A stretch of 64,000 bases of DNA from Crambe crambe. Lineage: Eukaryota; Porifera; Demospongiae; Poecilosclerida; Crambeidae. A model generated the notes under the pieces. It saw only the letters and a program-made list of their open reading frames with translations. It searched no databases and was not told where the DNA came from. Within the stretch, counting starts at the first letter, position 1; each line of letters opens with the position of its first letter. Positions 1-50,198 of this stretch are shown piece by piece. Both the position numbers and the translations under genes were made by a program. The stretch is taken from NCBI GenBank assembly GCA_963924555.1, contig OZ004598.1, forward strand, positions 3,372,501-3,436,500, read 5' to 3'.

Positions 1-563
1 GGCAGTGATGTAGGCTGTAACTGCTGTAACAAGTTCTTATATACCAACTTTGGCAGAGTGTGGGTTATTGGCTCTTTGAAATTAAGGATATTGAAGAAGT
101 TACGGTGCTCAGTTACATAATAGACTAAAAGTTCGAAGTGGATGCAGGCAGACTTTAGCATGGATAAACTCAATGATCCAATGGGAATGTCCCAACCCTC
201 TCTTTACACACTCTCCCAATGCCATATCCTCTCTCTCAATTCAGCTATGCTGACCTCCTCTCAGTATTTTGATAAACTTAGGCTACTTTGATAATTGATA
301 CGTTAATAAAAAATCCCTCAACTTATTATGTTATGACTAATGAGCAAGTGAGTACATCATAACATAGTGTGAGAGCAGTGCATGCTAACAGGATGGGGGC
401 TATAAACTTCAGAGTGCTCCCCTCCCCTCCCCCCACTATTTTGTGAACCAAATTCACACTATGGTGGACCACACAGGACTTATAGACTTATAAATAACAC
501 ATGTGCATGCACACATATATGTACACACAGAGTAACTTATGTGTTGCTGCACATGTCACATAC
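1..563. other. Window start, probably CHD intron
   Basis: No exon of the CHD gene could be identified here, although the gene must continue leftwards because exon 31 ends in mid-codon. The stretch is AT-rich with short C runs near 420-435 and a (CA)-rich patch near 500-530. I see no other supported feature. Confidence 0.5.
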
Positions 564-38762
<38,199 letters not shown>

Positions 38763-39589
38763 CGACCTTTTACTGTGTAACCCCCTATAGCGATGGATTT
38801 GTATATCGAGTAATCCCACCCCCAAAGATAATGGTTTATTAACTCTTAGTTATAATAGAATGAATGCTAGAGACAATATGGTATAACTAATGCAATAATC
38901 ACCATCTACCTTCAATTACAGCTATTAGTTTATGAATTCAGGAATCCATATGCTCATAAAAAAAAAAGTTCAGTATCAACCTTTAAACTAGCAATTGTAT
39001 ATTGCTAGCTTACTGCACTGTGAATGAACGTTATACATCATCAATATTGTACATAAAGAGCCAGCGAATGCTAGTACTTTAAAATCAAAGCCTCTTGAAA
39101 AGTCACTTTCCCTGGCAGTTAAAGGTCACAATGATGGCCCTACTTGTAGTTCTTGCTGCTCAGACTCAACCATCATAACTCCTACGCTGTTCTCGACTTG
39201 TCGAAGTCAATCACCAACTCAGCTGAAAATTGGCGCCCTCAGGCACCCTCGTATCCCCTAGGCTCAAAATGGCCGCGATTTTGCCTTTTTTTCGAGGTTT
39301 AGACAAATAATCTGCCAGAAAATCTGAATTTTGTGCCACTATTCATGCTTACATGGTACTGCCACTTATTCTGCCCCTACCTATCTACTACTCACCAACA
39401 ATGGAGGAATTGTACTAAGGTACTGCGGTACTCGCTAGGAGAAGCTGCCCTATCACGAGGAATAAAAACAAAATGGCCGTCATATTTCATGTATCACGTG
39501 ATTAAGAGTATACTAGAGTGCACGGAGCATGATATTTAGTATACAGAGTTTTAGATAGCATATAATATCGATGATACTTTACCTAGTGT
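38763..39589. promoter_or_regulatory. CHD upstream region
   Basis: Presumed promoter and 5' UTR region of the CHD gene by position only. I see no certain TATA or Inr signal. The part near 39120-39300 is less AT-rich than its surroundings. Confidence 0.35.
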
Positions 39590-40190
39590 GCACTCACTAT
39601 CACTAGTCCTTCTAATGGCCACACCCACACTCCTAATGGACTTGGCAGCTACCAGAGCCTTCTTGGCCAGACTCTGATCCAGGTCATCTGGGGAAGTGGG
39701 AGGGAAATAGAATGGAACACATTATTAGGACTAGAAGGAAGGAAGTATTATGATTACCAGAGGTGATATTTCAATCGGGACTACAGAACCCCACTATAGC
39801 TTGGGGATATAATAGAACACTCAACCAGAAGAAAGTGTCTTGATTACCAGGGGTAATATAATGGAACCTGTCAATTTGGGATACAATAGCTAATGTGGAT
39901 ACATTAATTGGAACTTAATTACCAGAGGTGATCATTAATCATCGTGGAGAAAATTCCTGATTAATGGAGTTCCACGTGATAGTTCTCAATTTATTTGCAA
40001 TAGAGGTACACTACAGTACTCAATGATGCTTGCACTCTATGTTCCAGGGGCAGTTACAAATCCTAGGGACCTGCAGACATGCAACAAGAGTGTTGAAGAT
40101 GGTGAAGTTAGTTCTATCCTTATAGCCAAGAGCTCTTGATCTTATCCATGTGGTTATTGATGGTAAACATGCTCTGCATAATAAATATAG
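39590..40190 (-). pseudogene. Decayed partial copy of CHD exons 22-24 with intron sequence
   Basis: Three blocks match the CHD gene in the same order and strand: 39610-39690 resembles exon 24 (25765-25860), 40045-40110 resembles the end of exon 23 plus the following intron (26315-26415), and 40130-40180 resembles exon 22 (26465-26515). Because the exon-intron boundary and intron bases are shared, this was a DNA-level duplication, not a retrocopy. Stops and deletions show it is not functional. It lies 0.8 kb upstream of the CHD start. Confidence 0.8.
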
Positions 40191-41494
40191 ATGTGCCATA
40201 GCCAACATAATTATATATATCACCTTCTTTATCTCCCAGCACACACAACCCATTTGTTGCAGCCTCTTGACATAGGTGTGTAAGTCTTTCAAGTTGACTA
40301 ATTTTTCGAAAGCCTGTCACCAGTACATGATGAAACATCCAGGATGTTGCATTACTGCTGAAGTGTGGCCACAAATTAGAAGCCATGGTTGGCATATTTA
40401 AGTTTTGTAGCTAGTATCTGTCATGCACCATCTTAATATGCCTGATTGTTGCCCTAGAAGTTGGTGTGCGATTATTAAACAGAAGTGTAGCAGTATTCTG
40501 TGCATCGGTCGCTAGTCGGGCTCTCCCCCATAGCTCATAGTGTATATTATGGGAGGTGTTGGTAGGACTGATGCATACCGCATTAATGGACCATACAGTT
40601 GTAGCTACCAGACTCTCCCTGAAGCGAGACCATCGGGATGTGAAAGATGTTTTGGCTTATTGATCAGGGATCTGCTAGAATTCATGATTTGGTGAGGCAA
40701 AAAAATTGACCTGCCACACTTCTAAATTTATATTGGGAAAATTTTAAGTTAGTGTTAGTCTCGCGGACCAATCACCCTTTACCGATTAACCCATGGTCAA
40801 AGTGGCTCTAACAGGAAGCCAGAGGTCTGAAACACATCCTATAGCAAAACTTTCACTCCAAGAATGAAAGTGTGTACTGCATCTTTGTAAACAGTACTAA
40901 ATTCTATTTACACTAAGAGTTTATATAAGCACACACTCTTGTTTTTATAGTGTTGGGAATACACTACTGGCATTCAGGGAATAGTCTAGACAAAAAGAGT
41001 TTCTTGAGAATAACCCATAGCTATACTAACTCTCATACATAGCTATAATACTCCACTTTAATCTCCAACACTATTTACTTCTGAACTAATTTAGGGTGGC
41101 AGTATAGGCTTGGAAGAATTTTTGTGCTCATGTATCAGAGGTATTAGAAGCAAGATTCGATTGGTCAGGCCCAAATTTGAAATATAATCCCACAGACCAC
41201 TGAAGCTATATATTATTTTGAGCATCTTTCTTGTTTTTGATTGATAGCTATACAGTACTTAATAATAACCTTGTTTTCCCTTGGTCAGACCTGGGCCTGA
41301 CCTGTTCCACCACCTATGGCTTCTTAATAATAACCTTATTTTTCCCAAAATATTGGCAGGCCTGACCTGTTCCACCATCTATGTGTATTATCATTGTCAT
41401 TATAATTATAATGAAATCAAAAAAATGTCATTATGTAATAATTGAATACAACAGCAATTAGAAATAAGTAATTTTTGGCAGTAGTTAGCCATAG
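40191..41494. other. Intergenic region between the CHD exon copy and the arrestin gene
   Basis: No supported gene. A unit of about 70 bp containing TTAATAATAACCTT and GGCCTGACCTGTTCCACCA is tandemly duplicated at about 41258-41385. Otherwise AT-rich. Confidence 0.5.
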
Positions 41495-42556
41495 CTAGTT
41501 ATAGTTGAAAGCACCTGCTCCAGCTTGGCATGCTTCACTGTATGTAGGAAGGGAGGGGTCAGTTCTCTCTCCCTGTGTCACGTTCGAATAGTCACAGTGC
41601 AGTGGAAAATCATCATGCATATGGCCGAGAGCCTGTTGTGGCTGCATGCCAAACTGCATTGGGGGTCGGTGTGCAATCATTATAGGTATTTTCATTTTCC
41701 TATCTATACTCCATGGGATTTTTACTGTGATGATGAAGTCATATTTAACACTGATGCATGCACAGTCTTGATGACGTAACGTTGCAAATGCTTCAATGGG
41801 TATTGTCAGATCACCTCTAATTGACTGAATATCACCGGCTCTTATTACTGGACTAATCAGTTTTGATATTTTGGTTCTTTTTATTCTATGTTGTCCTGTA
41901 CTTGCAAAGAATTCATCTTCCCTCAGCAATGCACATTTGATGTGGATGTTTCTTGAACTTTCATTTCTCACATGTATAGTATGCGGTATACTTTCTCCGG
42001 GAGAGAATCCTGTATGTGGTAACTCACATGTTGCAGTTATGGAGCCAAGCTTATGCCAGAACAAGCTCAATTTTTTAACTGTGGTCACTGTTTTGGGATT
42101 TTGAAACAAGCTCAGAATATCTGGTCTCTTTTTGACAGTGATAATTTGTGCTACTTGGTGATCTCGTTTCAGCAATCCAGTTCTCGACACTGTCACTCCG
42201 ACATGGTACCTCACAGACCCAAAATGACCTTCAAAAGAGCTTGGTATATTTTGTGAAAGTTGTAATTCGAAGGGGAAAGTGTGTTCACCAATGGGAAGAT
42301 TGTTGGTAGGTGAGTTCACTAAGGACCACAAAACTGATTCCTCTCTAACATACTCAATGTAGTTAGTACGTCTAATTGTATGCTTGTTTCGCCGTTCTGT
42401 CCAGAGAACTTTGGCTGCACCATAGAGACCAATGGCTATATTTTTGTACTTCTTTGGTTTATCCACAGTAATAACTACTTTTCCTGTCACTATGGATCCT
42501 GGGTAGTAGCTATAGTCATCACTATCACAGAGAGTAATACTGATTGTTTTAACCAT
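41495..42556 (-). CDS. Alpha-arrestin (arrestin domain-containing protein), single exon
   Basis: Complete 353-residue frame from ATG 42556 to a TAG at 41497-41495. The N-terminal arrestin fold spans about residues 5-150, with the typical PGSIVTGKVVI strand, the LPIGEHTFPFELQL segment and VRYHVGV. The C-terminal arrestin fold spans about 170-310, with GFSPGESIPHTIHVRNES. Alpha-arrestins link membrane proteins, including GPCRs, to ubiquitin ligases and trafficking. The tail has LPTYSEA near residue 340, like the PPxY-type motif that binds Nedd4-family WW domains but with Leu in place of the first Pro. No intron is needed. Confidence 0.93.
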   Translation of the reverse strand: MVKTISITLCDSDDYSYYPGSIVTGKVVITVDKPKKYKNIAIGLYGAAKVLWTERRNKHTIRRTNYIEYVREESVLWSLVNSPTNNLPIGEHTFPFELQLSQNIPSSFEGHFGSVRYHVGVTVSRTGLLKRDHQVAQIITVKKRPDILSLFQNPKTVTTVKKLSLFWHKLGSITATCELPHTGFSPGESIPHTIHVRNESSRNIHIKCALLREDEFFASTGQHRIKRTKISKLISPVIRAGDIQSIRGDLTIPIEAFATLRHQDCACISVKYDFIITVKIPWSIDRKMKIPIMIAHRPPMQFGMQPQQALGHMHDDFPLHCDYSNVTQGERTDPSLPTYSEACQAGAGAFNYN

Positions 42557-43161
42557 CTTTACTGCAGTCCTCTAGCTTTTGTATATGATTGACAGCTTGA
42601 TCTTTTATAATAAGCCAGCCCTACGATGGGTCAATGTTTGGGATAATTCACTTCCTGTTTGGGAGCCAGAAGTCTGAATGATGTAATAATTATCCTGTAG
42701 CAATTAACCTTTGGGAACAGGTCAGCATGCACTCCCTGTCTGAACCCTCTTGCATGGTAAACATAGTTATGTATTTGGGTCATGTCTGTCATCCAAAGTA
42801 GTTATAGTCTAGACCAAGATAAAAGGCTTGTCAAGGGTTTGGGAATATGCACTTCCTGTCTGAACTTTCTTTGGGTATTTTTCTGGATGTATGTAGCTAA
42901 TATAGCTAGCTCGTTATGGTCAACCTTCCTGCCCAGGCCCACTTTCTTCCGTGAATTTGGCGTGCGCGAAGTTAATTATAGAGTGTGGAAGCTTTCTTTT
43001 ATCTGTAGTTCAGCCAAGCTATTGTGTGTAAAAGTTAGCACCAGCTACTTATATAGAGCCTAGAGTCTAGACAAGCCCTGTATTGGCCTAATCACACTTT
43101 AAATTTAATAGCTCTCTAGGAAGTTAATAATACAAAGAAAAGGAGTAATCGCAAAAAAGAA
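42557..43161. other. Upstream of arrestin, no gene found
   Basis: Presumed promoter region of the minus-strand arrestin gene. A similar phrase with CACTTCCTGT recurs near 42649 and 42850. No coding feature is supported. Confidence 0.4.
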
Positions 43162-43317
43162 AGGGATGGCCCAGCCAAATCTAGATGAATTCATATGTAG
43201 CTACTGCCTCTGTATAATCAAACCCTACATTTCCACTGCCTAGCTATAGGCAGTGAATGTAAATGTAGGGCTTGGTTCGATACAAAGCTGCAGTATATAG
43301 ATTTTTGGGCCATCCCT
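43162..43317. mobile_element. 156-bp foldback MITE
   Basis: The two arms are imperfect reverse complements across nearly the whole length. The outer ends are AGGGATGGCCC and its complement, and the centre forms a hairpin around CACTGCCTAGCTATAGGCAGTG. No coding content. Confidence 0.75.
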
Positions 43318-43683
43318 ACTTATCAGAAGGATCACTTGTCGTGGTATAGCTATTTGGCAGGAAAAAGGGTGCATCTCCCAGTATAATCAGCAAGAAAAGG
43401 TGTGTGATTAGCAAGAAAAGAGTAAGAAAGGGTGTGGCTGTAGCAAGAAAAGGTGCACCTCTCATTATTGTGGAAAGGGTGTGGCTTTCATAATAAGAGG
43501 AGGAGAAAAGAAACTGTAGATCTCGAGGGTCTTAGACCCAATTCTAAACACCGCAAGGTTGCTAGTAAGCATGGCATTAAATGGTATTGATACTATTGAA
43601 GGTCCCTATTTCCCGCTCAAAATAATTTCTATACCGTGTTTCGGCCACAGACCTTTTGTGATTTAATTGTAAAGGAGACCAAT

Positions 43684-44745
43684 AGATATGCACATTACAA
43701 GAGACATTCCAATTGATATAGTCACTGCCATTCAAGACGTCCCACTACCAAGAAATGTGGGAGATATACGCCGCTTTTTGGGAATGGTGAACCAAATGGG
43801 AAAGTTTATCCCCAATCTGGCACAGAAAACAAAATCATTACGTGATCTACTAGTTCAAGAAAACCTCTGGACTTGGGGGGAATTCCCAACAGAAATCTTT
43901 TGAAGAGGTGAAAGAAGCTCTAACAACAAGTCCAGTGCTAGCACTATTCGATCCTAGCCTGGAAACAGTGATCTCTGCCGATGCATCATCATTTGGACTA
44001 TAGGAGCAGTTTTGATGCAAGTACAGAACTCCGGAGAGCGGAAGCCAGTGGCATACATATCCAGATCAATGTCTCAAACAGAACAACGTTATGCTCAGAT
44101 AGAAAAAGAAGCGTTGGCCTTCACCTGGGCATGTGAGCATTTTGCAGAATATCTGATTGGTCTCAAGTTTCATATTCAAACTGATCACAAACCATTAGTA
44201 CCACTGTTCAGTACGAAGAGTTTGGAAGAACTTCCTGTTCGAGTACAATGATTTCGACTTCGTATGTTACGATATGATTTCAGTATCTCTCATGAACCAG
44301 GAAAGAATCTCACAATAGCTGATACTTTGTCACGAGCTCCAACGGGACAACCTCAAACAAAAGACGAGGAACTCCAACAATAAGCGAGAGTTTTTGTCAA
44401 TTTTGTCATCGAGAGTTTTCCAGCTACTGAACAGAAATTGGATGAGATCAAACAATGTCAAAAAGATGACCAAGAATGCCAACAGATAGTGCTGTATTGC
44501 CAACAAGGTTGGCCGGAGAAGAAAGAACTCACACGAAAACTTTGACAGTACTATCCAGTAGCTGCTGAGATATCAGTTGTAGATGACCTACTGATGCGTG
44601 GGAGCAGGATAATCATTCCTTCCTCAATGCGTGAAGATATCCTCAAAAAGATACATGTTGGCCATCAAGGCATAACCAAGTGCAGAGAACTTGCTCGACA
44701 ATCTGTTTGGTGGCCAGGCATATCCTTGGACCTCGAAGATTTATA
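43684..44745 (+). mobile_element. Decayed Ty3/gypsy-type LTR retrotransposon pol fragment
   Basis: Fragments in order: end of the reverse-transcriptase domain with thumb-like sequence (RRFLGMVNQMGKFIP, 43690-43900), RNase H-like segment (VISADASSFG to the FHIQTDHKPL region, 43920-44220), and the zinc-finger/integrase N-terminus region (VGHQGITKCREL, to about 44730). It is broken by frameshifts near 43890 and 44000 and by stops near 44250, 44383 and 44545. Neither LTR nor gag is seen in the window, so it is a truncated dead copy. Confidence 0.88.
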
Positions 44746-45562
44746 GTCTTAATTAATCTACTGAGTAATTGCCTAATACTACACCACTTGTGCAGTGGGT
44801 CTCAATGGACTCCTGACACCTCCATAACTGGGGGTGTGGTGTATATATATAATATGGTGCTAAGGTACTGATCATTCCTTGAGACCAAGCTTCCTGCATA
44901 AGGGGATCTACATATCATACAGATACATTTACATAATCATCTATATTCTTGTTTCAGAGTCATCTCATTATTGTGAGGTTGGCAGGGCTCTTGTCATCTT
45001 GGAACATTTCCTATATAAAAATAAGAAAAGCATTCTTTACTATTATGAACATGTACGTATAACGAATTATGCATACAACGTCAAGTCAGTATACTATTGT
45101 TGTTGTAGACATGCTGTAACATCGAAGAAGTTGCCCTTGCTTATGGTCAGAGTGAACCATTATATTAGCTGCAGAAGATTCGTATCATTTGATTGTGGAA
45201 GGTTTTTTCATGTATTCCTGTGAGAACCTTTCGGATGCTGTCATAGACTTAATGTTATTATTATGTGTTGAATATGGAATACCCTAAGAGCATGTATGCT
45301 CTGTACATATTTCTTCAACATTTTGTAATAGGATTGAAAGACAATAGTAAAATTCCTACATCAGTATTGACTCTATGTTCTAATTTGCAGTAGCTAGCTG
45401 TAACTTTATTTGCTCTGGATTTTGAAAAATTATTGAAAGAGTTTTTGTTAGCTACTTACATTACACCTCAGAGGGGTAACAGTTACCCAATGATAAGGGT
45501 TTAATTTTCCCAGTCGTGGGAACTCCAATTTTGGGATTATCCTAACCCTGTTTTTTTTTAAC
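44746..45562. other. No gene identified
   Basis: AT-rich sequence between two transposon remnants. The open frame at 44879-45223 has no recognisable domain and is probably spurious. Confidence 0.4.
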
Positions 45563-46535
45563 ACTGAGTGAAGAAGAAACAGCAGAGAAAATTCAGGAGG
45601 CACTCCAGATGCTGAAAGAATGGAATCCCAAGTGGCAACCGAAGTATTTCATGAGTGATTATTCAGAAGCAGAGCTTTTAGCTATTGAAAGCTGTTTTCC
45701 TTCTGCAAGAGTTTATCTTTGCGACTTCCATAGGGAGCAAGCATGGGAAAGGTGGTGCAAAGATCATAAACATGGCTTGACACTACTTGAGCAGGAAAAA
45801 CTCTTACGTTTACTCAGAGCATGTGCACATGCTCCACCAGCAGATTCATCATCTACAATGAAGGAGACCTGCTCTTTCAGCTCTGAAACCTTCTGCCATT
45901 TGGAAAGATCATAAGGAAGTACGTGATTGGTTGTCAACTTATTGGCTGTCTATATCCCAGGTAACATTCTCGTATTTTCCCTTCCTTTTCTAGCTTACAA
46001 GAAATTTCATGCACTACCACTAACTACAAGTGATGCCACCCACCTCTGCTGCACCCACCCCCATTGCATCCTTCCCTATAGCTACAAGTTGCCTTGATCC
46101 CACAGCATTTATCATTTTCCTTGCTGCATTCCCCCCCCCCCCCCTTCCCCTTCCATGCATGCCAGTACATGCAAACAAGATATTATGATGGTAGAGTACA
46201 TATGTGCTATGGTACAATTCTCATGCAAGCTGTATACAGATTGCTTTATATTCATGTACTGTTTTACTGCTTCTTTTAGAGGTGGGCTAGGACATATCGT
46301 GATGATGAATTTCATTGTGCTGTAAATACTAACAATGGCGTGGAAGCACAAAATCGGCTACTCAAGTATGTAGAGATCAAGAGTGACTGGATATTTGAAG
46401 TCTCTCCTCATTACAAAGCTCTAAAGCTCGAGGAGGGAACAAAAAAAATGCCAAATGGGAAGTCATACTATTATTTTTTTGTGGTTTTTAAGTTAACTTT
46501 CATATACTTTCATGCAATCATTTTTGTGTGCTGTC
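45563..46535 (+). pseudogene. MULE-type transposase-like gene fragment
   Basis: A segment from about 45563 to 45959 encodes KYFMSDYSEAELLAIESCFP followed by VYLCDFHREQAWERW, the pattern of the MULE DDE transposase domain (catalytic Asp plus the CxFH motif). The frame shifts by one near 45850-45875, after which KDHKEVRDWLSTYWL leads to a GT donor at 45960. An AG acceptor at 46279 starts a second exon with RWARTYRDDEFHCAVNTNNGVEAQNRLLKY. The 5' part and zinc-finger region are absent. No terminal repeats were found. Probably a dead domesticated-type or transposon copy. Confidence 0.75.
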
Positions 46536-46570
46536 TCATATTTTTTTCTTGATTTGTTACTTTAAGCATG

Positions 46571-46916
46571 CAGGGTTTCATCTACTGGGGGGTGCCCAAA
46601 CCCTCAATCTTCCCCCCCCTCCCCAAAGTATTTCATGAAAAATACTTAGTTAGCTATAGGCAGCCATACATGTTAATTAGTTTTCGAGTTTTTTTTTCTC
46701 CTTCCAATACTGAGTGATACAATCTAAATCTTCTGGATTCAGTTTCTTCACCAAGTCTGTGCACATTTTTCTTAGCTGCCATTAGCTAATATCCCAAAGT
46801 AGTACAGAATAAATTAATAACATGCAGTACCTACAAAAGTGGGTGCGGTCGAAGGATTCCAAGGAGTTCTTCCCCCCCCCCCCCCCCCCAAACAAAAAAT
46901 CCTAAATGAAACCCTG
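46571..46916. mobile_element. 346-bp element with CAGGGTTTCAT ends
   Basis: CAGGGTTTCAT at 46571-46581 and its complement at 46906-46916 define the ends, and GCATG occurs directly outside both. The ends resemble hAT-type termini. The interior holds C tracts and AT-rich DNA without a transposase. A related end is seen near 19306. Confidence 0.6.
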
Positions 46917-47481
46917 GCATGTGCATGGTTCCCATGCAAAACATATTATATTCCACTTAAGCTTAATTCCAGGAAAAAAATTCATGAGTAGTAATCAACC
47001 ACTAATAATTACCTGCAATAGTCAGCCAGCCACTTTATTTCTCTTTAGTATGTAGAGAGATATGATTGGTTGGTTGATATTGCTTGAACCTAAATATGAT
47101 GAATGATTATGACACAAGTGAAAAGTGTTGACTCGTGTGTGGTGTGACAAGAAAATCCAGTCTCCAACCAGCCAGTGTGTCAACATGAGTTGGGGACAGG
47201 AGGTGAGGACCTGATAGTCCTGGACCCTGGGCCACTACTGGTACTACAATAGAACAGTGTATTGTACCCAGGCCATGCGCCAGCACCATACGCGTAGTCT
47301 ACACGTAGTTTATAAGCTGGTGAACCCTTTACCTGTTTTATTTGTAAGTGTGTTGACCTTTTACCTTCCCACCATTGTGATCGAAGAGGGTGGAGATGAA
47401 GGAAAACTCACATCTTGGAGCCCCTGAGACAGTATGGAACTATCGTACTTGTCAGGTATGTTCAGAGGGGGTTAGTTTTGG
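46917..47481. other. No gene identified
   Basis: Sequence between two mobile elements. Open frames here (for example 47107-47289 minus) have no recognisable domain. Confidence 0.4.
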
Positions 47482-47495
47482 CATAGATATTAGAC

Positions 47496-49179
47496 CATAG
47501 ATACTGTACATACATGAGTAGGGATAGGAAACGCGCGCAATTAATTGATTCTATTTTTGATCATCCGCGTTATGCTCACGTGATAATAATAATTAATGTT
47601 GTTGCTAAGCTTATAAGAGAAATTGTCTACTCCCGGAATTATATGCTCGCAAAATAATGAATAAGGTCAAGAAAGTAATTTCTTTAATTCTTGAAAGCCC
47701 AGAGTACCTTCTGGATACACCAAGGAACACCATCACATTGTCATTACTTGTCCATTCTCCTCTTTCTTTTTGGGAGGGGGGTTTCATCAATGACTATTTC
47801 TTTTTGTCTTCTTCTCTTTCTGCAATTTCCTCTGACAGGGTCAAGTGCCACTGAACCCTGCAATCTCAGCGAAGTAGTGTTATCCATAAACTGTTTTACA
47901 GTAGGATTGTCATTCCGGCCACCACAGGCACGTTGCTTGCCAAAGAATTCTTCCACAGGATCTTGACAGAATCTTTCACTGAATAAGTACTTCACCCCAT
48001 GTTGTCTCAAGAGGTACTTTGCCATATCTACAAAGGAGTTCACTGCAACATGCTGCATGGGGTACTTTAAAAGTTGATGAGGTTATTGCATGCACTGAAT
48101 ATAGCTGTTTTATCCTCTATACCAGTTATCTTTAGGCCATCCAGAGTCTCCCTAGAGAGGCACATCATTTTCTTCTGTCCTTTTGTGAAAGTGGTTCTTG
48201 TATCAACACTATTCTGCCACTCCTCAAGATATCCCAGAAAGCAGTCCATACACATGAACAGTCCAAGAGCTATCACTTTTGATGGTAAGGCAGTATTTCA
48301 TCATAGTACATTCAGCAGACATTTTACAGAAAGTAATGCATTCATTCGTGAGTGGTGAGACATCCTTCCATTCTACACTAGGGAGAGTTATGCGCTGTTT
48401 TATGGAAGCCAATTTCATATTCACCTATACACAGGAGTTGACATTATTTTTTAGGTACCTATGATCATAGAGTACCACTTACTCTCTGCTTATAATCTCC
48501 ATAACGTTTTGTACCCTTCTTTGGTGGGCGCCCTTTGGGCCTGATGATATACTCTGCTGTCTTTCTTTCTTCGTTTTTTTCAACCTTGAGGCGTAATTTT
48601 CGTTTCCCCATTACTTGCTTCTGTTTATACCAAACAAAGATTCCTTATATTTATGGCATGTAGTAACCATTACTATGTATAATGATAAGAAATGGAAATT
48701 GAAGAAACTTATATGCCTTGAGAAAGAATCCCGCAAACTCTGTCTAGAATGTCACTAAGAAAAACACTAAAACCAGCAATGAACATAATACCTATCATTC
48801 TAAATGGGATAATGGCATGTAGTTGTGTAGAAACTGCCTGTTGAAAATACCTATACTATTGTGTCGATTTAATATCATCCAAAAAATTCCCACAAAGTAT
48901 TATCCTCAGCATTAAGAATTTGCATGCACAGTTGCATGGTACGTGCAGAACCTCAAAGCAGACTATGACAATTGACATTTACTAGAATTTAGAACCTTTT
49001 TACATTGATAATCCTCCAGTTATCAATTTCGGAGGAGACAGCTTAGACCACCGAAAACTTCCCTACTCGCATAAATAACCGTTACTATGCAGGTACCGTA
49101 ACGAGCTAATTCCATCGCTGTGACGTCATTGCCCGAAAAAATTTTGCGCGTTTCCTATCCCTAATGTACAGTATCTATG
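47496..49179. mobile_element. Nested DNA transposon with CATAGATA ends and 7-bp target duplication
   Basis: ATTAGAC flanks both sides (47489-47495 and 49180-49186). The ends are inverted repeats of about 40 bp with a small indel, beginning CATAGATACTGTACAT. The insert cuts the left terminal repeat of the outer element. Inside is a minus-strand broken transposase. Both elements share the CATAGATA terminus, so they probably belong to one superfamily. Confidence 0.85.
47744..48620 (-). pseudogene. THAP/P-element-like transposase fragment
   Basis: Minus-strand fragments in order: a basic segment with RPKGRPPKKGTKRYGDYK (about 48490-48615), a middle block (48224-48424), LEEWQNSVDTR to the CLSRETLDGLKITG region (48067-48276), and the C-terminal block CQDPVEEFFGKQRACGGRND (47744-48058). 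The last two blocks resemble the C-terminal region of P-element/THAP9-type transposases. A frameshift at about 48060-48070 separates them, and no THAP zinc finger is present, so this copy is defective. Confidence 0.65.
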
Positions 49180-50198
49180 ATTAGACACGGAACAGGATTG
49201 GAAACTGCCTACGTCATGTGACGTCACTCCCATTAAGCTAATACATTTCGCGCATGCTATCCGCGTTGTAACCATAGAAAATTTAGCCCTATTGTCGCAA
49301 TACATTTTCTGAGGAAGAGAGGTACAGACTTTGTGGGACTAGAGCTACGAGTACAAGTGTTTTTCTTGCAATTTTATCCTATAGAAGTTTGGAAGGTAAA
49401 GTTTCTTACTGGAATAGACTGAAATAAAGAGTGTAATAACTGTTTTTGGTGTAGGATATGTTGCTAAAGATTTTATAGGCCTACCAATTTGTGGGACTAG
49501 AACAGGACTCATATAAATTTAGAAGTCAAGCGTTTGGTATCTTTTAGTAGTATAATAGTTTGTCTATCGGATGATATATGTTATATTGATTCATAGCTGT
49601 TAGTTGTTTTTTTTTTTTGATTGCAGTGTTAAACTACATGGGTTAAATAGTTATTATTATTACATTTCTATTATTTATTTGCATTATCATGTTTTATTAT
49701 CCACTCCATAAAGCTCTCTGCACAAGAACGGGCATCTATAGATGGCTGGAGAGGAAGACTAAACTCTTCATCTTTCAAAACTTGAGATACTGAATCTCTC
49801 ATAGATTTATACTATCTAGCTAGATCTAGTCTGATATTAAATTTTATTATTTTTATAAAAGCACAACATGGAAACACTCTAGTCCAGCTAATATTAAGCT
49901 ACTAAACTAATATTCGCTCTGATATCTTTTGCAGAACTCATTCTTAACTATTATGTGGTAACTATGTATTCATATCTCGCGCCAAAATTTCCCGGCAAAC
50001 ACGGATAGCACGCGCATGGTAGTATTAAGTTTCCAATCCTGTTCCGTGTCTAATATCTATGGTTTGGGAGACTGTGGAGGGTCTTGTAATGATGCTGTCC
50101 TACTTGTTGACGTGGCAGAGTGACTCAGGATTGTACCTTGGTGACCTTTAAGGACTCACCTTCAGCATTTGCTGCTACAGCTCTAAATGGAAAAGAGG

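Larger units (their letters stand above)
47482..50061. mobile_element. Outer DNA transposon with CATAGATA ends, carrying a nested element
   Basis: The left end (47482-47495 continued at 49187) and right end (50027-50061) are reverse complements over about 35 bp once the nested element is removed. They begin CATAGATATTAGACACGG. The flanks GTTTTGG and GTTTGGG differ at one base and may be a 7-bp target duplication. Subterminal repeats with GCTATCCG lie near 49258 and 50003. After removal of the insert the element is about 0.9 kb with no coding capacity, so it is non-autonomous. Confidence 0.82.
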
